NCBI GenBank assembly: GCA_002478745.1
Contig: DLQI01000083.1
Coordinates: 1-40,547, forward strand
Direction of reading: 5' to 3'
Source of the DNA: Rhodobacteraceae bacterium UBA7436
Lineage (GTDB): Bacteria > Pseudomonadota > Alphaproteobacteria > Rhodobacterales > Rhodobacteraceae
Length of the DNA: 40,547 nucleotides
This document shows positions 15,119 through 23,566 of the stretch, piece after piece. The position numbers and the translations under genes were made by a program. The notes below the pieces were generated by a model. The model ran no database searches. It was given only the letters and a program-made list of their open reading frames with translations, and was not told the DNA's origin. Numbering within the stretch: position 1 is the stretch's first letter; every line of letters begins with the position of its first letter.

Positions 15119-16210
15119 CTACCTATCGAACATGATCACGTTACGTCGCGCAGAACCCGTTTTCGTATCCGCAATAGCCTCGTTGATTTGATCCAACGAC
15201 CAACGGCCAGAAATCAATTCATCCAACTTTAAACGCCCTTGCGTGTACAAATCGACCATCCATGGAATATCGCGCTGAATAACAACGTCCCCCATCTTTG
15301 ATCCAATCATGCCCTGACCAACAGCCGCCAACATGACGGGTTCAAATTCAGCCATTGCGCCTGAATGTGGCATGCCCACCATGATGACCTTTCCACCACG
15401 GCCCAGATACTTAGGGGCATCCTCATAGGCTGGGATCGCGCCCACGGTGACGATAACCGCTTCCGCACCGCGCCCACCCAATGCCTTATAGCTTGCGCGC
15501 CATGGTTTTTCGGCAGTGGCAAGCACACCATGGGTTGCGCCAAATTCTTTGGCGATGGCCAGTTTTTCTTCACTCATATCAACGGCAACGATGCGTCGCG
15601 CACCGGCAATGCGCGCACCTTGAATGGCGTTCAGGCCAACGCCCCCAGCACCAATGACGACAATGTCTTGTCCAGCACGTAGATTGGCAGCGTTAATCAC
15701 CGCCCCAACGCCAGTAATCACGCCACATGCAATCAGGCTGGCAGCATCTTTTGGAATGTCAGGAGAAATCTTGACCAATTGGCGTTGGTCAACGACGACT
15801 TTTTCGGCAAATCCACCGGTTGCCATCGCTTGGTGTAATTTCCCACCGTCAGCTGTTTTGATCGGCCCGTGGTCGCCATCATAAGAGGTTTCGCAGACCG
15901 TTGGCTTGCCGCCAGCACAGCTTGGGCATGTGCCGCATGAACGGATCAATGTCACAACAACACTGTCTCCTACCGCCAATCCGTTCACACCATTACCGAC
16001 AGCACTAATGCGACCTGCGGCTTCGTGGCCGTAGACTGCTGGCAATGAGCCGCCCCATGCGCCACCAGCGAATGAGATGTCGGAATGGCAGATCGCAACA
16101 GCGTCTAATGTTACTTCGACTTCGCCCATTTCAGGAGAGCGCAGTTGAATTTCCTCAACACGCAAGGGTTCTCCAAATGCGTGGCAGACGGCGGCTTTAA
16201 TTGTTTGCAT
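15119..16210 (-). CDS. Zinc-dependent alcohol dehydrogenase (medium-chain family)
   Basis: A 363-residue NAD(P)-dependent MDR dehydrogenase. The catalytic zinc site has C41 in AICHSD, H62-E63 in GHEAAG, and a later Cys in IACGVITGVG. The structural zinc site has all four cysteines: C92, C95, C98 and C106. The Rossmann nucleotide site is VIGAGGVGLNAIQGA. The DMSEEKLAIAKEFGATH strand end with an acidic residue favours NAD. This arrangement resembles class III and aryl or polyol dehydrogenases; the substrate is unclear. It is followed after a short hairpin-rich gap by the enolase-superfamily gene, and preceded by an 88-base gap after the MFS gene, so these two genes may form their own transcript. 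Confidence 0.88.
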   Translation of the reverse strand: MQTIKAAVCHAFGEPLRVEEIQLRSPEMGEVEVTLDAVAICHSDISFAGGAWGGSLPAVYGHEAAGRISAVGNGVNGLAVGDSVVVTLIRSCGTCPSCAGGKPTVCETSYDGDHGPIKTADGGKLHQAMATGGFAEKVVVDQRQLVKISPDIPKDAASLIACGVITGVGAVINAANLRAGQDIVVIGAGGVGLNAIQGARIAGARRIVAVDMSEEKLAIAKEFGATHGVLATAEKPWRASYKALGGRGAEAVIVTVGAIPAYEDAPKYLGRGGKVIMVGMPHSGAMAEFEPVMLAAVGQGMIGSKMGDVVIQRDIPWMVDLYTQGRLKLDELISGRWSLDQINEAIADTKTGSARRNVIMFDR

Positions 16211-16298
16211 GACGGCTCCATTAGCTCAGGCTTTTGATCATGCTGGCCTGTGTCGGCGCATAGCTCAAGAAAAAAGGTAACGTTGGGGGCCGGACTGC

Positions 16299-17507
16299 TT
16301 ATTCCGTAGCGTCACCTGAAGTGCGGTGCCGCATGAACAGCGCGATTGCGATCAGCGTTAGGATAAGTGCCAGCAAGAATGGTGCACCTGGCATGTAGAA
16401 GGGAGCGGTTTCAGCGGTGAATGCGGCAAAGGTAGTTGTCATCAACATGGGTGATATGATCATGGCCAGTGCGGACAATGATGTCAGTGCGCCTTGCAAC
16501 TCCCCTTGTTGATCATCTCCAACGGCCTGTGACATCAATCCTTGAAGCGCTGGCGAAACAATCCCTGCTAGTGCAGCAACAGGGATAAAGAACAAGGCAA
16601 CGGTTCCAGATGTCACAAGGCTTAGAAAGCCAAACGCTAGTATATCAAAGAACAATCCGTAAATGATTGTTCCCCGTTCCCCCAAATATTTGATCGCTGG
16701 TCGGATCAGAAACCCTTGGACAACCGCCATCATGATCCCAAACAGCCCCAAGGATAATCCGATGGTGGCCGGATCCCAATCAAAGCGTTCCTTGCCAAAA
16801 TAGCTCCAGATGGCGGGGTATACAGTGTGCGCTATCGAATAGACAAAATAGACGCCAAGTAGCGTACCGATCATTGGCAACTTGCTGAGGGCTTTAAACG
16901 CGCCAAACGGATTTGCGCGTTTCAGTGAAAATGGACGCCGGATCGCGTCAGTTACTGTTTCTTTCAACACGACCCATCCGAACAATGCATTTAGTCCAGA
17001 CAGAACTGCGGCGGCATAGAACGGGGCGCGGGTGCCGTATTCGGCCAACAAGCCACCAATCAATGGCCCAAGGACAAAGCCGAGCCCGAAGGCCGCACCG
17101 ATCAATCCGAAATTGGCGGACTTATCCTCGGGTTTGGAGATATCCGCGATGTATGCATTCGCGGTTGAGTGTGTCGCGGCGGTAATTCCGCCAATTATGC
17201 GGCCAATTAGAAGTAACCAAATGGTGCCTGCGACGGCCATCAGTAGATAGTCAGCGGCCATTGCCACCAAGGAAACCAACAAGATCGGACGGCGCCCGAA
17301 CCTATCAGATAGTCCGCCCACAACAGGTCCAAACAGGAACTGCATCGCGGCAAATGACGTGGATAACAACCCACCCCATAAGGCGGCTGCCCCCAAAGTA
17401 CCGCCACCCACTTCGACCATCAAATCGGGCATTACGGGCATAATAAGACCAATGCCCATCGCATCGATCATGACGGTGAACATGATGAACAGTACGGGTA
17501 GGCGCAT
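16299..17507 (-). CDS. MFS transporter, TetA (TCR) type
   Basis: A 402-residue inner-membrane protein with twelve predicted helices. Motif A is seen as GGLSDRFGRRPILL between helices 2 and 3. The N-terminus LFIMFTVMIDAMGIGLIMPVMP with a membrane Asp and LLIGRIIGGITAATHSTA are typical of the tetracycline-resistance-protein branch of drug:H+ antiporters. Being related to TetA does not show that it confers resistance. It starts 2 bases after the pcaB stop, so it is very likely cotranscribed with pcaD-pcaB. Uptake or efflux of an aromatic or dicarboxylic compound made by the neighbours is an alternative role. Confidence 0.88.
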   Translation of the reverse strand: MRLPVLFIMFTVMIDAMGIGLIMPVMPDLMVEVGGGTLGAAALWGGLLSTSFAAMQFLFGPVVGGLSDRFGRRPILLVSLVAMAADYLLMAVAGTIWLLLIGRIIGGITAATHSTANAYIADISKPEDKSANFGLIGAAFGLGFVLGPLIGGLLAEYGTRAPFYAAAVLSGLNALFGWVVLKETVTDAIRRPFSLKRANPFGAFKALSKLPMIGTLLGVYFVYSIAHTVYPAIWSYFGKERFDWDPATIGLSLGLFGIMMAVVQGFLIRPAIKYLGERGTIIYGLFFDILAFGFLSLVTSGTVALFFIPVAALAGIVSPALQGLMSQAVGDDQQGELQGALTSLSALAMIISPMLMTTTFAAFTAETAPFYMPGAPFLLALILTLIAIALFMRHRTSGDATE

Positions 17508-17509
17508 TT

Positions 17510-18832
17510 CTAGAGGGCCTTAACAGCTGCAGCGAAAGCGCGCGCTTCATTGGGCGCACATCCCATTTGTTCTGTGGCTTGGAATGTCGCAGGGGAAATC
17601 GATGGATGCGCGGCCTGTGCAACTGTTGCTAGTTCTTGACCCGATTTCATCGCCTGTGCGCATAGCTTTTTAGTTTCCGCTTGGGCATCGGGGCGCGGCA
17701 TAGTTTCAGCAAGTGCAAAGCTCAGTGCTTCGGCGTGAATTAACCCAAGCCCACCCAAGGCATCGTTCATATTGTCGGTTTGGGGCGTCATGTTGGCGCT
17801 TAGTATTTTCGCATGGGCCAATGCAGATGCACCGGACAACATGATTTGGGGCAGTGTCATCCATTCAGTGAACCATGCAACACCATCGCGTTGGTGTTGG
17901 TGAACCGCAGCTGTGTGCAGGCAGCTACGCAGGCCTGAAACCTGATTTGACAGCGCGACAATGGCTGATGGCGCGACTGGGTTTTGTTTTTGTGGCATTG
18001 TGGATGATGCACCGGATGTTCCAAGTGTGACTTCGTCGATCCCACCAACGCTAAGCCCAATCAGGCTTTGGCCCATCGCGCCTAAGATTGTAGTGACCCG
18101 TGCGCTCCAATCCGCGATCCGTAACACCGGGGTGCGGTCTGTATGCCAACTGCGTTTCGGATCATTCAGGCCAAGGGCTGCAGCCAAATCCGTGCGTGTT
18201 TGATCAGCTTTGGGGCCAAGTGCCGATGACGTGCCTGCCGCGCCGCTCAGGGAAACCCAAAGAGATGAGGCGCGCAGTTCGTCTAATTCCTTTAGTGCAC
18301 CAAGCAATGGCATGCCCCATGTTGCGATTACAGCACCCCAACTGGTGGGTGTCGCATGCTGGCTATAGGTGCGGGCAGGCATTGGTTGGTCTGCATATTT
18401 CGCCGCTTGTTTTGCAAGCGAGTTTAGGACGGTTTTGATATCGGTTTCTGCTAGCGTCAGCGCTTGGCGCATACGCAACATCAACGCGGTATCAATGATG
18501 TCTTGGCTTGTTGCACCCCAGTGGGCGAAGGCGCTGTGCTCTGGTGCTTCCATTTCTTTGCGAAATGCAGCGACCAACCCAGGAACGCACACACCGTTTT
18601 GTCCTGTTGATGCAGCGATGGCACCTGGATCGACGGTGATCTCAAGGCTTGCGCGATGGATTGCAGCGCCGCTTTCGTCAGGGATTACACCCAATTTGCC
18701 TTGGACTTTTGCCAATGCGCCCTCAACCAAAAGCATAGCCCGAATGGCTGCACTGTCCGTAAATAGGCGTCCAGTGTCCCCTGATGGAAACAATTTGGCG
18801 TAAAGTGGGCTGTCAAAAACGGAAGCTGCCAT
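17510..18832 (-). CDS. pcaB: 3-Carboxy-cis,cis-muconate cycloisomerase-like enzyme
   Basis: A 440-residue member of the fumarase/aspartase superfamily. The superfamily signature is GASSTMPQKQNP (about residue 280). The segments STGQNGVCVPGLVAAFRK and HWGATSQDIIDTA are those of PcaB, which cyclises 3-carboxymuconate in the protocatechuate branch of the beta-ketoadipate pathway. RTYSQHATPTSWG is also typical. It begins 3 bases after pcaD and is followed 2 bases later by the MFS gene. The enzymes that act before and between these two steps (pcaG/H, pcaC) are not in the window. Adenylosuccinate lyase is the main alternative family; the QKQNP form and the pcaD neighbour argue for PcaB. Confidence 0.85.
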   Translation of the reverse strand: MAASVFDSPLYAKLFPSGDTGRLFTDSAAIRAMLLVEGALAKVQGKLGVIPDESGAAIHRASLEITVDPGAIAASTGQNGVCVPGLVAAFRKEMEAPEHSAFAHWGATSQDIIDTALMLRMRQALTLAETDIKTVLNSLAKQAAKYADQPMPARTYSQHATPTSWGAVIATWGMPLLGALKELDELRASSLWVSLSGAAGTSSALGPKADQTRTDLAAALGLNDPKRSWHTDRTPVLRIADWSARVTTILGAMGQSLIGLSVGGIDEVTLGTSGASSTMPQKQNPVAPSAIVALSNQVSGLRSCLHTAAVHQHQRDGVAWFTEWMTLPQIMLSGASALAHAKILSANMTPQTDNMNDALGGLGLIHAEALSFALAETMPRPDAQAETKKLCAQAMKSGQELATVAQAAHPSISPATFQATEQMGCAPNEARAFAAAVKAL

Positions 18833-18835
18833 GGG

Positions 18836-19624
18836 TTAGATATGTCCTGTACTGCGCATGAAGTCTGTCAAAACCTGTGCATACTCGATGGGTTGCTCGA
18901 CGCAAGGCAGGTGGCCAGCTTTACGCATCAGATGGAAGGTGCTTCCGGGAATAAGATCAACGGTTTCGCGCACCAAATCGGGTGGGGTTGAACCATCTTC
19001 TGACCCAGCAATGCCCAATGTCGGCAAACGCAGGCCTGAGGTCGGCGTGTAAAAATCAGTACCTGAGATAGCCGCGCAACAGCCAGTGTAACCTTGGACG
19101 CTTTGTTGGGCCAACATGTTGCGCCATAGTTCAAGTTCTGGGCCCGCACAAAACGTTTTGCTGAACCAGCGTTGCATCACGCTGTCGGCCAGTGCTTCGA
19201 TGCCTTGCGTTTGGACAATATTAATGCGGTCCGACCACATCGGAGCATTGCCGATTTTTGCCGCTGTGTTGGACAAAACCATTGCACGGATCAGATCCAG
19301 ACGCTTCACGGCCAACCCTTGTGCGATCATGCCACCAATGGACAGACCTACAAATAGGGCGTCTTTGAAACCCGTATGATCCATCAATTGCTCGGTGTCG
19401 GTGATCAACGATCCCATGGAATATGGGGCAGGTGGGCATGCGCTTAGGCCATGGCCACGCTTGTCGAACCGCAAAATGCGCAGACCTTTTGGAAGCAAAG
19501 GCAGGATTGGATCCCATAGGCGCAAATCAGTGCCAAGAGAGTTGGCGAACACAACCGGTGCGCCGTCCTCCGGTCCATCAATCCTGTAGTGCAGTTTTGT
19601 GTTTTTAAGATGCGCATACTTCAT
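18836..19624 (-). CDS. pcaD: 3-Oxoadipate enol-lactonase-like alpha/beta hydrolase
   Basis: A 262-residue alpha/beta hydrolase. The nucleophile elbow is GLSIGG with S95. The acid is in GSEDGSTPPD and the His in KAGHLPCVEQP near the C-terminus. The N-terminus (LHYRIDGPEDGAPVVFANSLGTDLRLWD) and RFDKRGHGLS match PcaD, which opens the enol-lactone to 3-oxoadipate, the step two after PcaB. It is 3 bases downstream of the EEP-domain gene and 3 bases upstream of pcaB. If the route upstream is missing in this genome, the pair may act on a different lactone. Confidence 0.85.
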   Translation of the reverse strand: MKYAHLKNTKLHYRIDGPEDGAPVVFANSLGTDLRLWDPILPLLPKGLRILRFDKRGHGLSACPPAPYSMGSLITDTEQLMDHTGFKDALFVGLSIGGMIAQGLAVKRLDLIRAMVLSNTAAKIGNAPMWSDRINIVQTQGIEALADSVMQRWFSKTFCAGPELELWRNMLAQQSVQGYTGCCAAISGTDFYTPTSGLRLPTLGIAGSEDGSTPPDLVRETVDLIPGSTFHLMRKAGHLPCVEQPIEYAQVLTDFMRSTGHI

Positions 19625-19627
19625 GAA

Positions 19628-20824
19628 TTAGCCTCGTTTGTTGCGATCGTTTAAGCGCATATGCGCGATGATCTGGCCGTGATCTGACGCCAGTTTGTTA
19701 TAGGGGGCTTCTGGATGGCTGCCGTCTGTCAGGTGATCGTTCAACACGCTGAAATATTCCATCTCACCGATGCTGTTAGGGGTGTCAGCCATAAAATGGC
19801 GGGACATATAGATCTGATCGATGCTTTCAAAATTGCCACCAAAGGCTGCAGTGAACACCATATCGCGAGCTGATTTGCGCACGAATTGTTTTTCAGCCGA
19901 GTGCAAGCGCACGCGTTCGATATCTTCGGTGATCTGGATGTTTTGTTCTTTTGAATAGCGATCATTCGAGGCTTTGGCATCATGGCGCAGCATCCAAGAA
20001 TAGTTTTTGAACGGGGCTTCGCCGCTGATGATTTCGCTGCTGACTGCGTGTTCGCCGTCATTGAAATCGCCCATAACCATGACAGGATTGCCAGCATGCA
20101 GTTCTTCAACAATCAAACGGCGCAACACGCAGGCTTCGGCCATGCGGCGCATTGAGGCACGCATTGCACCCATCGCGCGGCCAACTGGATCGTATTCAGT
20201 CAGAACTGCTTCGGCTGGAAACTCTGCACCTTCAGGCACATCATATTCACCCAGCTTTGATTTCAGATGGCAGTTAAATATTGTGACGACTGCATCGCCA
20301 ACAGGAACACGGACCTTAAGGATCGGGCGTGAAAGGCGTTTGAGGACATAGCTGCCTTCCTGACTTTTACCGGTCCATTTGATTTGGTCTTCGTCCAAGT
20401 CTTGTATTACCTTAGGTTCACCGACAAAACCAAAGCGCGAAAGGACCGCAAGGCCCGGTCGGCGTTCACCGGCACCACCATCATTCAGGTTTGGTGCATA
20501 TGCGAGGGCTGCATTCGTATAGGGGGTGTAAGCCAGTTTGCGAAAAATTGCGCGTTTGCGGTAGCGTTTGGTTTTGTCCGGAATATGGGCAGCGTTGTCT
20601 TCGATCCCTTCGGCGTCGGCCTCTGCGATCACATCACGCAGCGCGCTTTCCTCAAATATCTCCTGAAAACCAACGATATCGGCATTCATGGTTTGCAGCT
20701 GTTCAGACAGCCAATCTGCTTTCCATGCGTATTCTTCTGGTGTGTATTTTTGGAATTTGTAGTATTCTTTGTCCTCACCAATTAAATTTTTGACGTTGAA
20801 ACTGGCGATAGTAAAATTGGTCAT
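19628..20824 (-). CDS. Endonuclease/exonuclease/phosphatase (EEP) domain protein
   Basis: A 398-residue EEP-superfamily hydrolase. The motif order is complete: TIASFNVKNL (Asn), IVGFQEIFEE (metal-binding Glu), TIFNCHLKSK (His), VMVMGDFNDGEH (catalytic Asp and Asn), and LASDHGQIIA (Asp-His pair). Members cut DNA, phosphoinositides or other phosphodiesters; the target here is unknown. There is no signal peptide when started at 20824, which has a GGAG ribosome binding site. The frame is open upstream into the dehydratase gene, but that part is not family-like. It starts 1 base after the dehydratase stop and ends 3 bases before pcaD, so it is embedded in a catabolic operon, an odd location for a nuclease-like enzyme. 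Confidence 0.85.
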   Translation of the reverse strand: MTNFTIASFNVKNLIGEDKEYYKFQKYTPEEYAWKADWLSEQLQTMNADIVGFQEIFEESALRDVIAEADAEGIEDNAAHIPDKTKRYRKRAIFRKLAYTPYTNAALAYAPNLNDGGAGERRPGLAVLSRFGFVGEPKVIQDLDEDQIKWTGKSQEGSYVLKRLSRPILKVRVPVGDAVVTIFNCHLKSKLGEYDVPEGAEFPAEAVLTEYDPVGRAMGAMRASMRRMAEACVLRRLIVEELHAGNPVMVMGDFNDGEHAVSSEIISGEAPFKNYSWMLRHDAKASNDRYSKEQNIQITEDIERVRLHSAEKQFVRKSARDMVFTAAFGGNFESIDQIYMSRHFMADTPNSIGEMEYFSVLNDHLTDGSHPEAPYNKLASDHGQIIAHMRLNDRNKRG

Positions 20825-20825
20825 A

Positions 20826-21800
20826 TCAAACTCCGAAGCGCGAAAGGGCTGTTTGGAAAAGGGCTGCGTCGACGTTACCGCCGGAAATAACAACGATAAC
20901 ATCATCGCCTTTGATTTGGTCGGGCCGGTATAATGCAGAGGCAAGAGCGATTGCGCCTCCAGGTTCTGCAACAAGTTTCAGGCGGCTAAAGGCCTGCGCC
21001 ATGGCCTGCATTGCTTCGTCTTCAGAAACGGTTAGGCCCGAACCACATAACCGCTTCATGATAGGAAAGGTAATGTCGCCGGGTTGTAGCGTTATGACCG
21101 CATCACAGATGTTACCAGAGGTCGCTGCATTGCTGCGAATTACACCGTCTTTGAGTGAGCGGGCGACATCGTCAAAGCCCTCAGGCTCAACAGGGCGCAC
21201 CAACATGTCAGGCGCATCCGCTTCCAAGGCAAGGGCGATGCCGCTGGTTAGACCACCGCCGCCACAACACACAATAACCTCAGCTTTGGTGACGCCATGT
21301 TCGGCCGCTTGGGCTGCGATTTCAAGGCCAACGGTGCCTTGGCCAGCAATCACTTCGGGCTCATCATAGGGTTTGATCAAGGTTAGCCCGCGTTCTTTAG
21401 ACATAGCCGCACCAATGGCGTCACGGCTTTCGCCGTCGCGGTCATATAGAACAACTTCGGCACCTAATGCTTTTGTGTTCGCGATCTTTAGGGCAGGGGC
21501 ATCAGATGGCATGATGATCACGGATGGCACGCCGTGTGAACGCGCGGCCAAGGCAACACCTTGTGCGTGATTGCCACTCGAGAATGCGATCACACCCTTT
21601 GCACGTGTCGGTTCGTCGAGTGCCGATAGGGCAGACCAGCCACCTCGAAACTTGAAACTACCCGTGTGTTGCAAACATTCAGGTTTAACCCAAACACGGC
21701 GGCCAGCAATTTCATCCAAAAATGGCGAATTCAGCAAGGGCGTATAACGTGCGTGACCCTGAATACGTTGTGCCGCAGCACGGATCATTTCGATGTTCAT
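20826..21800 (-). CDS. Threonine/serine dehydratase-type PLP enzyme
   Basis: A 324-residue fold-type II PLP enzyme of the threonine dehydratase, serine racemase and hydroxyaspartate dehydratase group. The PLP lysine is K50 in GSFKFRGG. The SSGNHAQG loop binds the substrate carboxylate, and CCGGGGLTSG is the phosphate-binding glycine loop. There is no regulatory ACT domain, so it is the catabolic or short type rather than biosynthetic IlvA. The start at 21800 has a GAAGGA ribosome binding site. It lies 46 bases downstream of the haloacid dehalogenase and 1 base upstream of the EEP gene. Confidence 0.88.
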   Translation of the reverse strand: MNIEMIRAAAQRIQGHARYTPLLNSPFLDEIAGRRVWVKPECLQHTGSFKFRGGWSALSALDEPTRAKGVIAFSSGNHAQGVALAARSHGVPSVIIMPSDAPALKIANTKALGAEVVLYDRDGESRDAIGAAMSKERGLTLIKPYDEPEVIAGQGTVGLEIAAQAAEHGVTKAEVIVCCGGGGLTSGIALALEADAPDMLVRPVEPEGFDDVARSLKDGVIRSNAATSGNICDAVITLQPGDITFPIMKRLCGSGLTVSEDEAMQAMAQAFSRLKLVAEPGGAIALASALYRPDQIKGDDVIVVISGGNVDAALFQTALSRFGV

Positions 21801-21846
21801 GTCAGGTCCTTCAAAAGCGCGAGCGGATAGGGTTTGGGGGTTTGGA

Positions 21847-22533
21847 TTAAAGCCCGACAATTTTGGGAATGTCGATCAGGTCGTTCAAGACGTGTTTTGG
21901 CTTCCATGGCATACGGTCCATAGGTTCGCCAGAACGGTTTACCCATGCGGTTGTGAACCCATAGCCAGTAGCACCCGCGGCGTCCCATCCATTTGAGGAT
22001 ACGAACAACACCTCATCTTTGGCGCATCCGAACCGTTGCCCCACAAGGTCATACACACGTGAATCAGGTTTGAAGATGCCAACACTTTGCACGGAAAGAT
22101 TGTCATCTAATAAGGTTTCGATCCCAGCCGATTGGACTGCACCATCCAACATATCGGGGGAGCCGTTGGACAATATGGCCGTGTTCATGCCTGCTGCCTT
22201 TAAGGTTTGCAGCATCTCGGGAACCTCTGGATAGGCCTGTAGTTCCCAATATAGCGCAAGTAGACGTTCGCGTAGCTCTGCATCACCATCAACGCCGCAT
22301 TTCTCCAATGCCCAATCTAGGCCGTCTTGGGTCACTTCCCAAAAGTCGGTGTGGGCCTGTGTGATGGCACGCAGCCAAGTGTATTGTAATTGTTTGAGAC
22401 GCCAGTGTTCTGCCAGTTGTGGCCACGTGTCCTTAATCTTGGAAAATTGTGGTTCGCTTGCTGCTTGGCGTGCTGCAGCAGCCACATCAAACAGAGTGCC
22501 GTAGGCGTCGAAAATACACGTGGTAATAGGCAT
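21847..22533 (-). CDS. (S)-2-haloacid dehalogenase type II (HAD family)
   Basis: A 228-residue HAD-superfamily hydrolase. The nucleophile is D9 in FDAYGTLFD. Motif II is ILSNGSPDML, the Lys is in SVGIFKPDSRVYD, and FVSSNGWDAAGA with a C-terminal WVNRSGEPMD matches L-2-haloacid dehalogenases. These replace the halogen of short 2-haloalkanoic acids with hydroxyl through an aspartyl ester, using no metal. Marine Roseobacters often carry such enzymes. It is the first gene of a tight minus-strand run that continues through the dehydratase to the MFS gene, with a divergent promoter region of about 130 bases shared with the FKBP gene. Confidence 0.88.
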   Translation of the reverse strand: MPITTCIFDAYGTLFDVAAAARQAASEPQFSKIKDTWPQLAEHWRLKQLQYTWLRAITQAHTDFWEVTQDGLDWALEKCGVDGDAELRERLLALYWELQAYPEVPEMLQTLKAAGMNTAILSNGSPDMLDGAVQSAGIETLLDDNLSVQSVGIFKPDSRVYDLVGQRFGCAKDEVLFVSSNGWDAAGATGYGFTTAWVNRSGEPMDRMPWKPKHVLNDLIDIPKIVGL

Positions 22534-22664
22534 GTGTCGTCTCCTTCTTTTTCAACACAGTGGCACGCGATATAGCGATCGAAAAGGCTAAAAGATGGGT
22601 TTACCCGATGATCGGTTCGGGGCAGTGTGCGCGAAATCTAAAATACGGCACAAAGGACATCATC

Positions 22665-23093
22665 GTGACCAAGATCAAAACCGGCGACAACGTGAGCATC
22701 CACTATACTGGAACTCTTGAAGACGGCAGCGTTTTTGATAGCTCAGAAGGCCGTGAGCCACTGGAATTCGAAGTGGGTTCGGGCCACATCATTGTTGGTC
22801 TTGATGAAGCGATGCCTGGCATGGAAGTTGGCGAAAAGAAGATCGTACAAATCCCGTGTGAATTGGCTTATGGCGAAGCCGTTGAAGAGATGAAACAAGC
22901 CGTGCCACGTGAAGGTATTCCCGAGGATATTCCATTGGAAATTGGCCTTACGCTTCACATGCAAACGCCAAGCGGTCAGCCGTTGCCGGTGACTGTTGTT
23001 GCGATGGATGAAGCCACTGTAACGCTTGATGCAAACCACGCACTTGCTGGCAAGACGCTGACATTTGACTTCGAAGTTGTTTCAATCAACTGA
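22665..23093 (+). CDS. FKBP-type peptidyl-prolyl cis-trans isomerase (SlyD/SlpA-like)
   Basis: A 142-residue cytosolic isomerase. The FKBP core contains VSIHYTGTLEDGSVFDSSEG and EVGSGHIIVGLDEAMPGMEVGE. The insert-in-flap domain typical of SlyD (about residues 70-120, around VPREGIPEDIPLEIG) is followed by the return to FKBP strands (LAGKTLTFDFEVVSIN). There is no His-rich tail, so it is closer to SlpA than to nickel-binding SlyD. I start at the GTG at 22665, which has AAAGGA 7 bases upstream and matches the family start VTKIKTGD. The frame is open to 22560, but that upstream part is not family-like. Confidence 0.9.
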   Translation: MTKIKTGDNVSIHYTGTLEDGSVFDSSEGREPLEFEVGSGHIIVGLDEAMPGMEVGEKKIVQIPCELAYGEAVEEMKQAVPREGIPEDIPLEIGLTLHMQTPSGQPLPVTVVAMDEATVTLDANHALAGKTLTFDFEVVSIN

Positions 23094-23106
23094 TTAAAGC
23101 GGGCTG

Positions 23107-23469
23107 TTAATGGCCTGCTTGCATTTCGCTAAGCATTTTTTCAACTTCTTTGGCCATTGCTTGACTGTCAATGGCATCACTTTCTAATTGGCGGGTGATG
23201 CCTCTGCGCACTTTGATCCGGTCTTTTGGCATAGTTTGATGAATGCCTGGAGCGTGAGGTGTCTCTTGGACGGCTGCAAGCTGGGTGTTTTGTCGTGGTT
23301 TCTCGAGGTAAAGCACAACATCTTCCACCATTTCTGGATATAATCGCAGTGTTGTTGATGCGCCGATAAGGAAGACGTAAAACAGAACCCGCCGCATTTT
23401 ATTAGAGCGCCGCGCACGTGCTTCGCGACGGGCTAAAATCTTTTCAAAATGTGGGGTCTGTTTTTTCAT
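23107..23469 (-). CDS. Small one-TM membrane protein, unknown
   Basis: A 120-residue protein I do not recognise. The N-terminus is very basic (KILARREARARRSNKMRR), followed by a hydrophobic stretch (VLFYVFLIGASTTLRLY, about 27-43) that would anchor it with the N-terminus in the cytosol and about 75 residues in the periplasm. The C-terminal part has a charged helix (DSQAMAKEVEKMLSEMQ). It converges with the FKBP gene with a 13-base gap and lies downstream of the fab operon in the same direction, separated by a large hairpin. Confidence 0.55.
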   Translation of the reverse strand: MKKQTPHFEKILARREARARRSNKMRRVLFYVFLIGASTTLRLYPEMVEDVVLYLEKPRQNTQLAAVQETPHAPGIHQTMPKDRIKVRRGITRQLESDAIDSQAMAKEVEKMLSEMQAGH

Positions 23470-23510
23470 GGTGACATTGCTACTTGCAGCTGTGGCCCAT
23501 GTTAGGGCGA

Positions 23511-23557
23511 AATTCGGGCGAATTTATGCGGGTTATCCTGCATGCTCCGCCCGAATT
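23511..23557. terminator. Compound hairpin after fabI
   Basis: An outer 10-bp perfect stem (AATTCGGGCG at 23511-23520 and CGCCCGAATT at 23548-23557) encloses an inner 7-bp stem (ATGCGGG/CCTGCAT with one G-T pair, TTAT loop). It lies immediately after the fabI stop on the minus strand. The only T-run (8 bases) is on the plus strand, so minus-strand termination would rely on the stem, while plus-strand read-through from the FKBP gene would be stopped well. Confidence 0.65.
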
Positions 23558-23566
23558 CTATTTTTT

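Noticed and set aside
16299..17507. Tetracycline resistance determinant
   Set aside because: Only family-level likeness to TetA; no tetR partner is beside it, and the gene is coupled to pcaB, so a metabolic or general efflux role is more likely.
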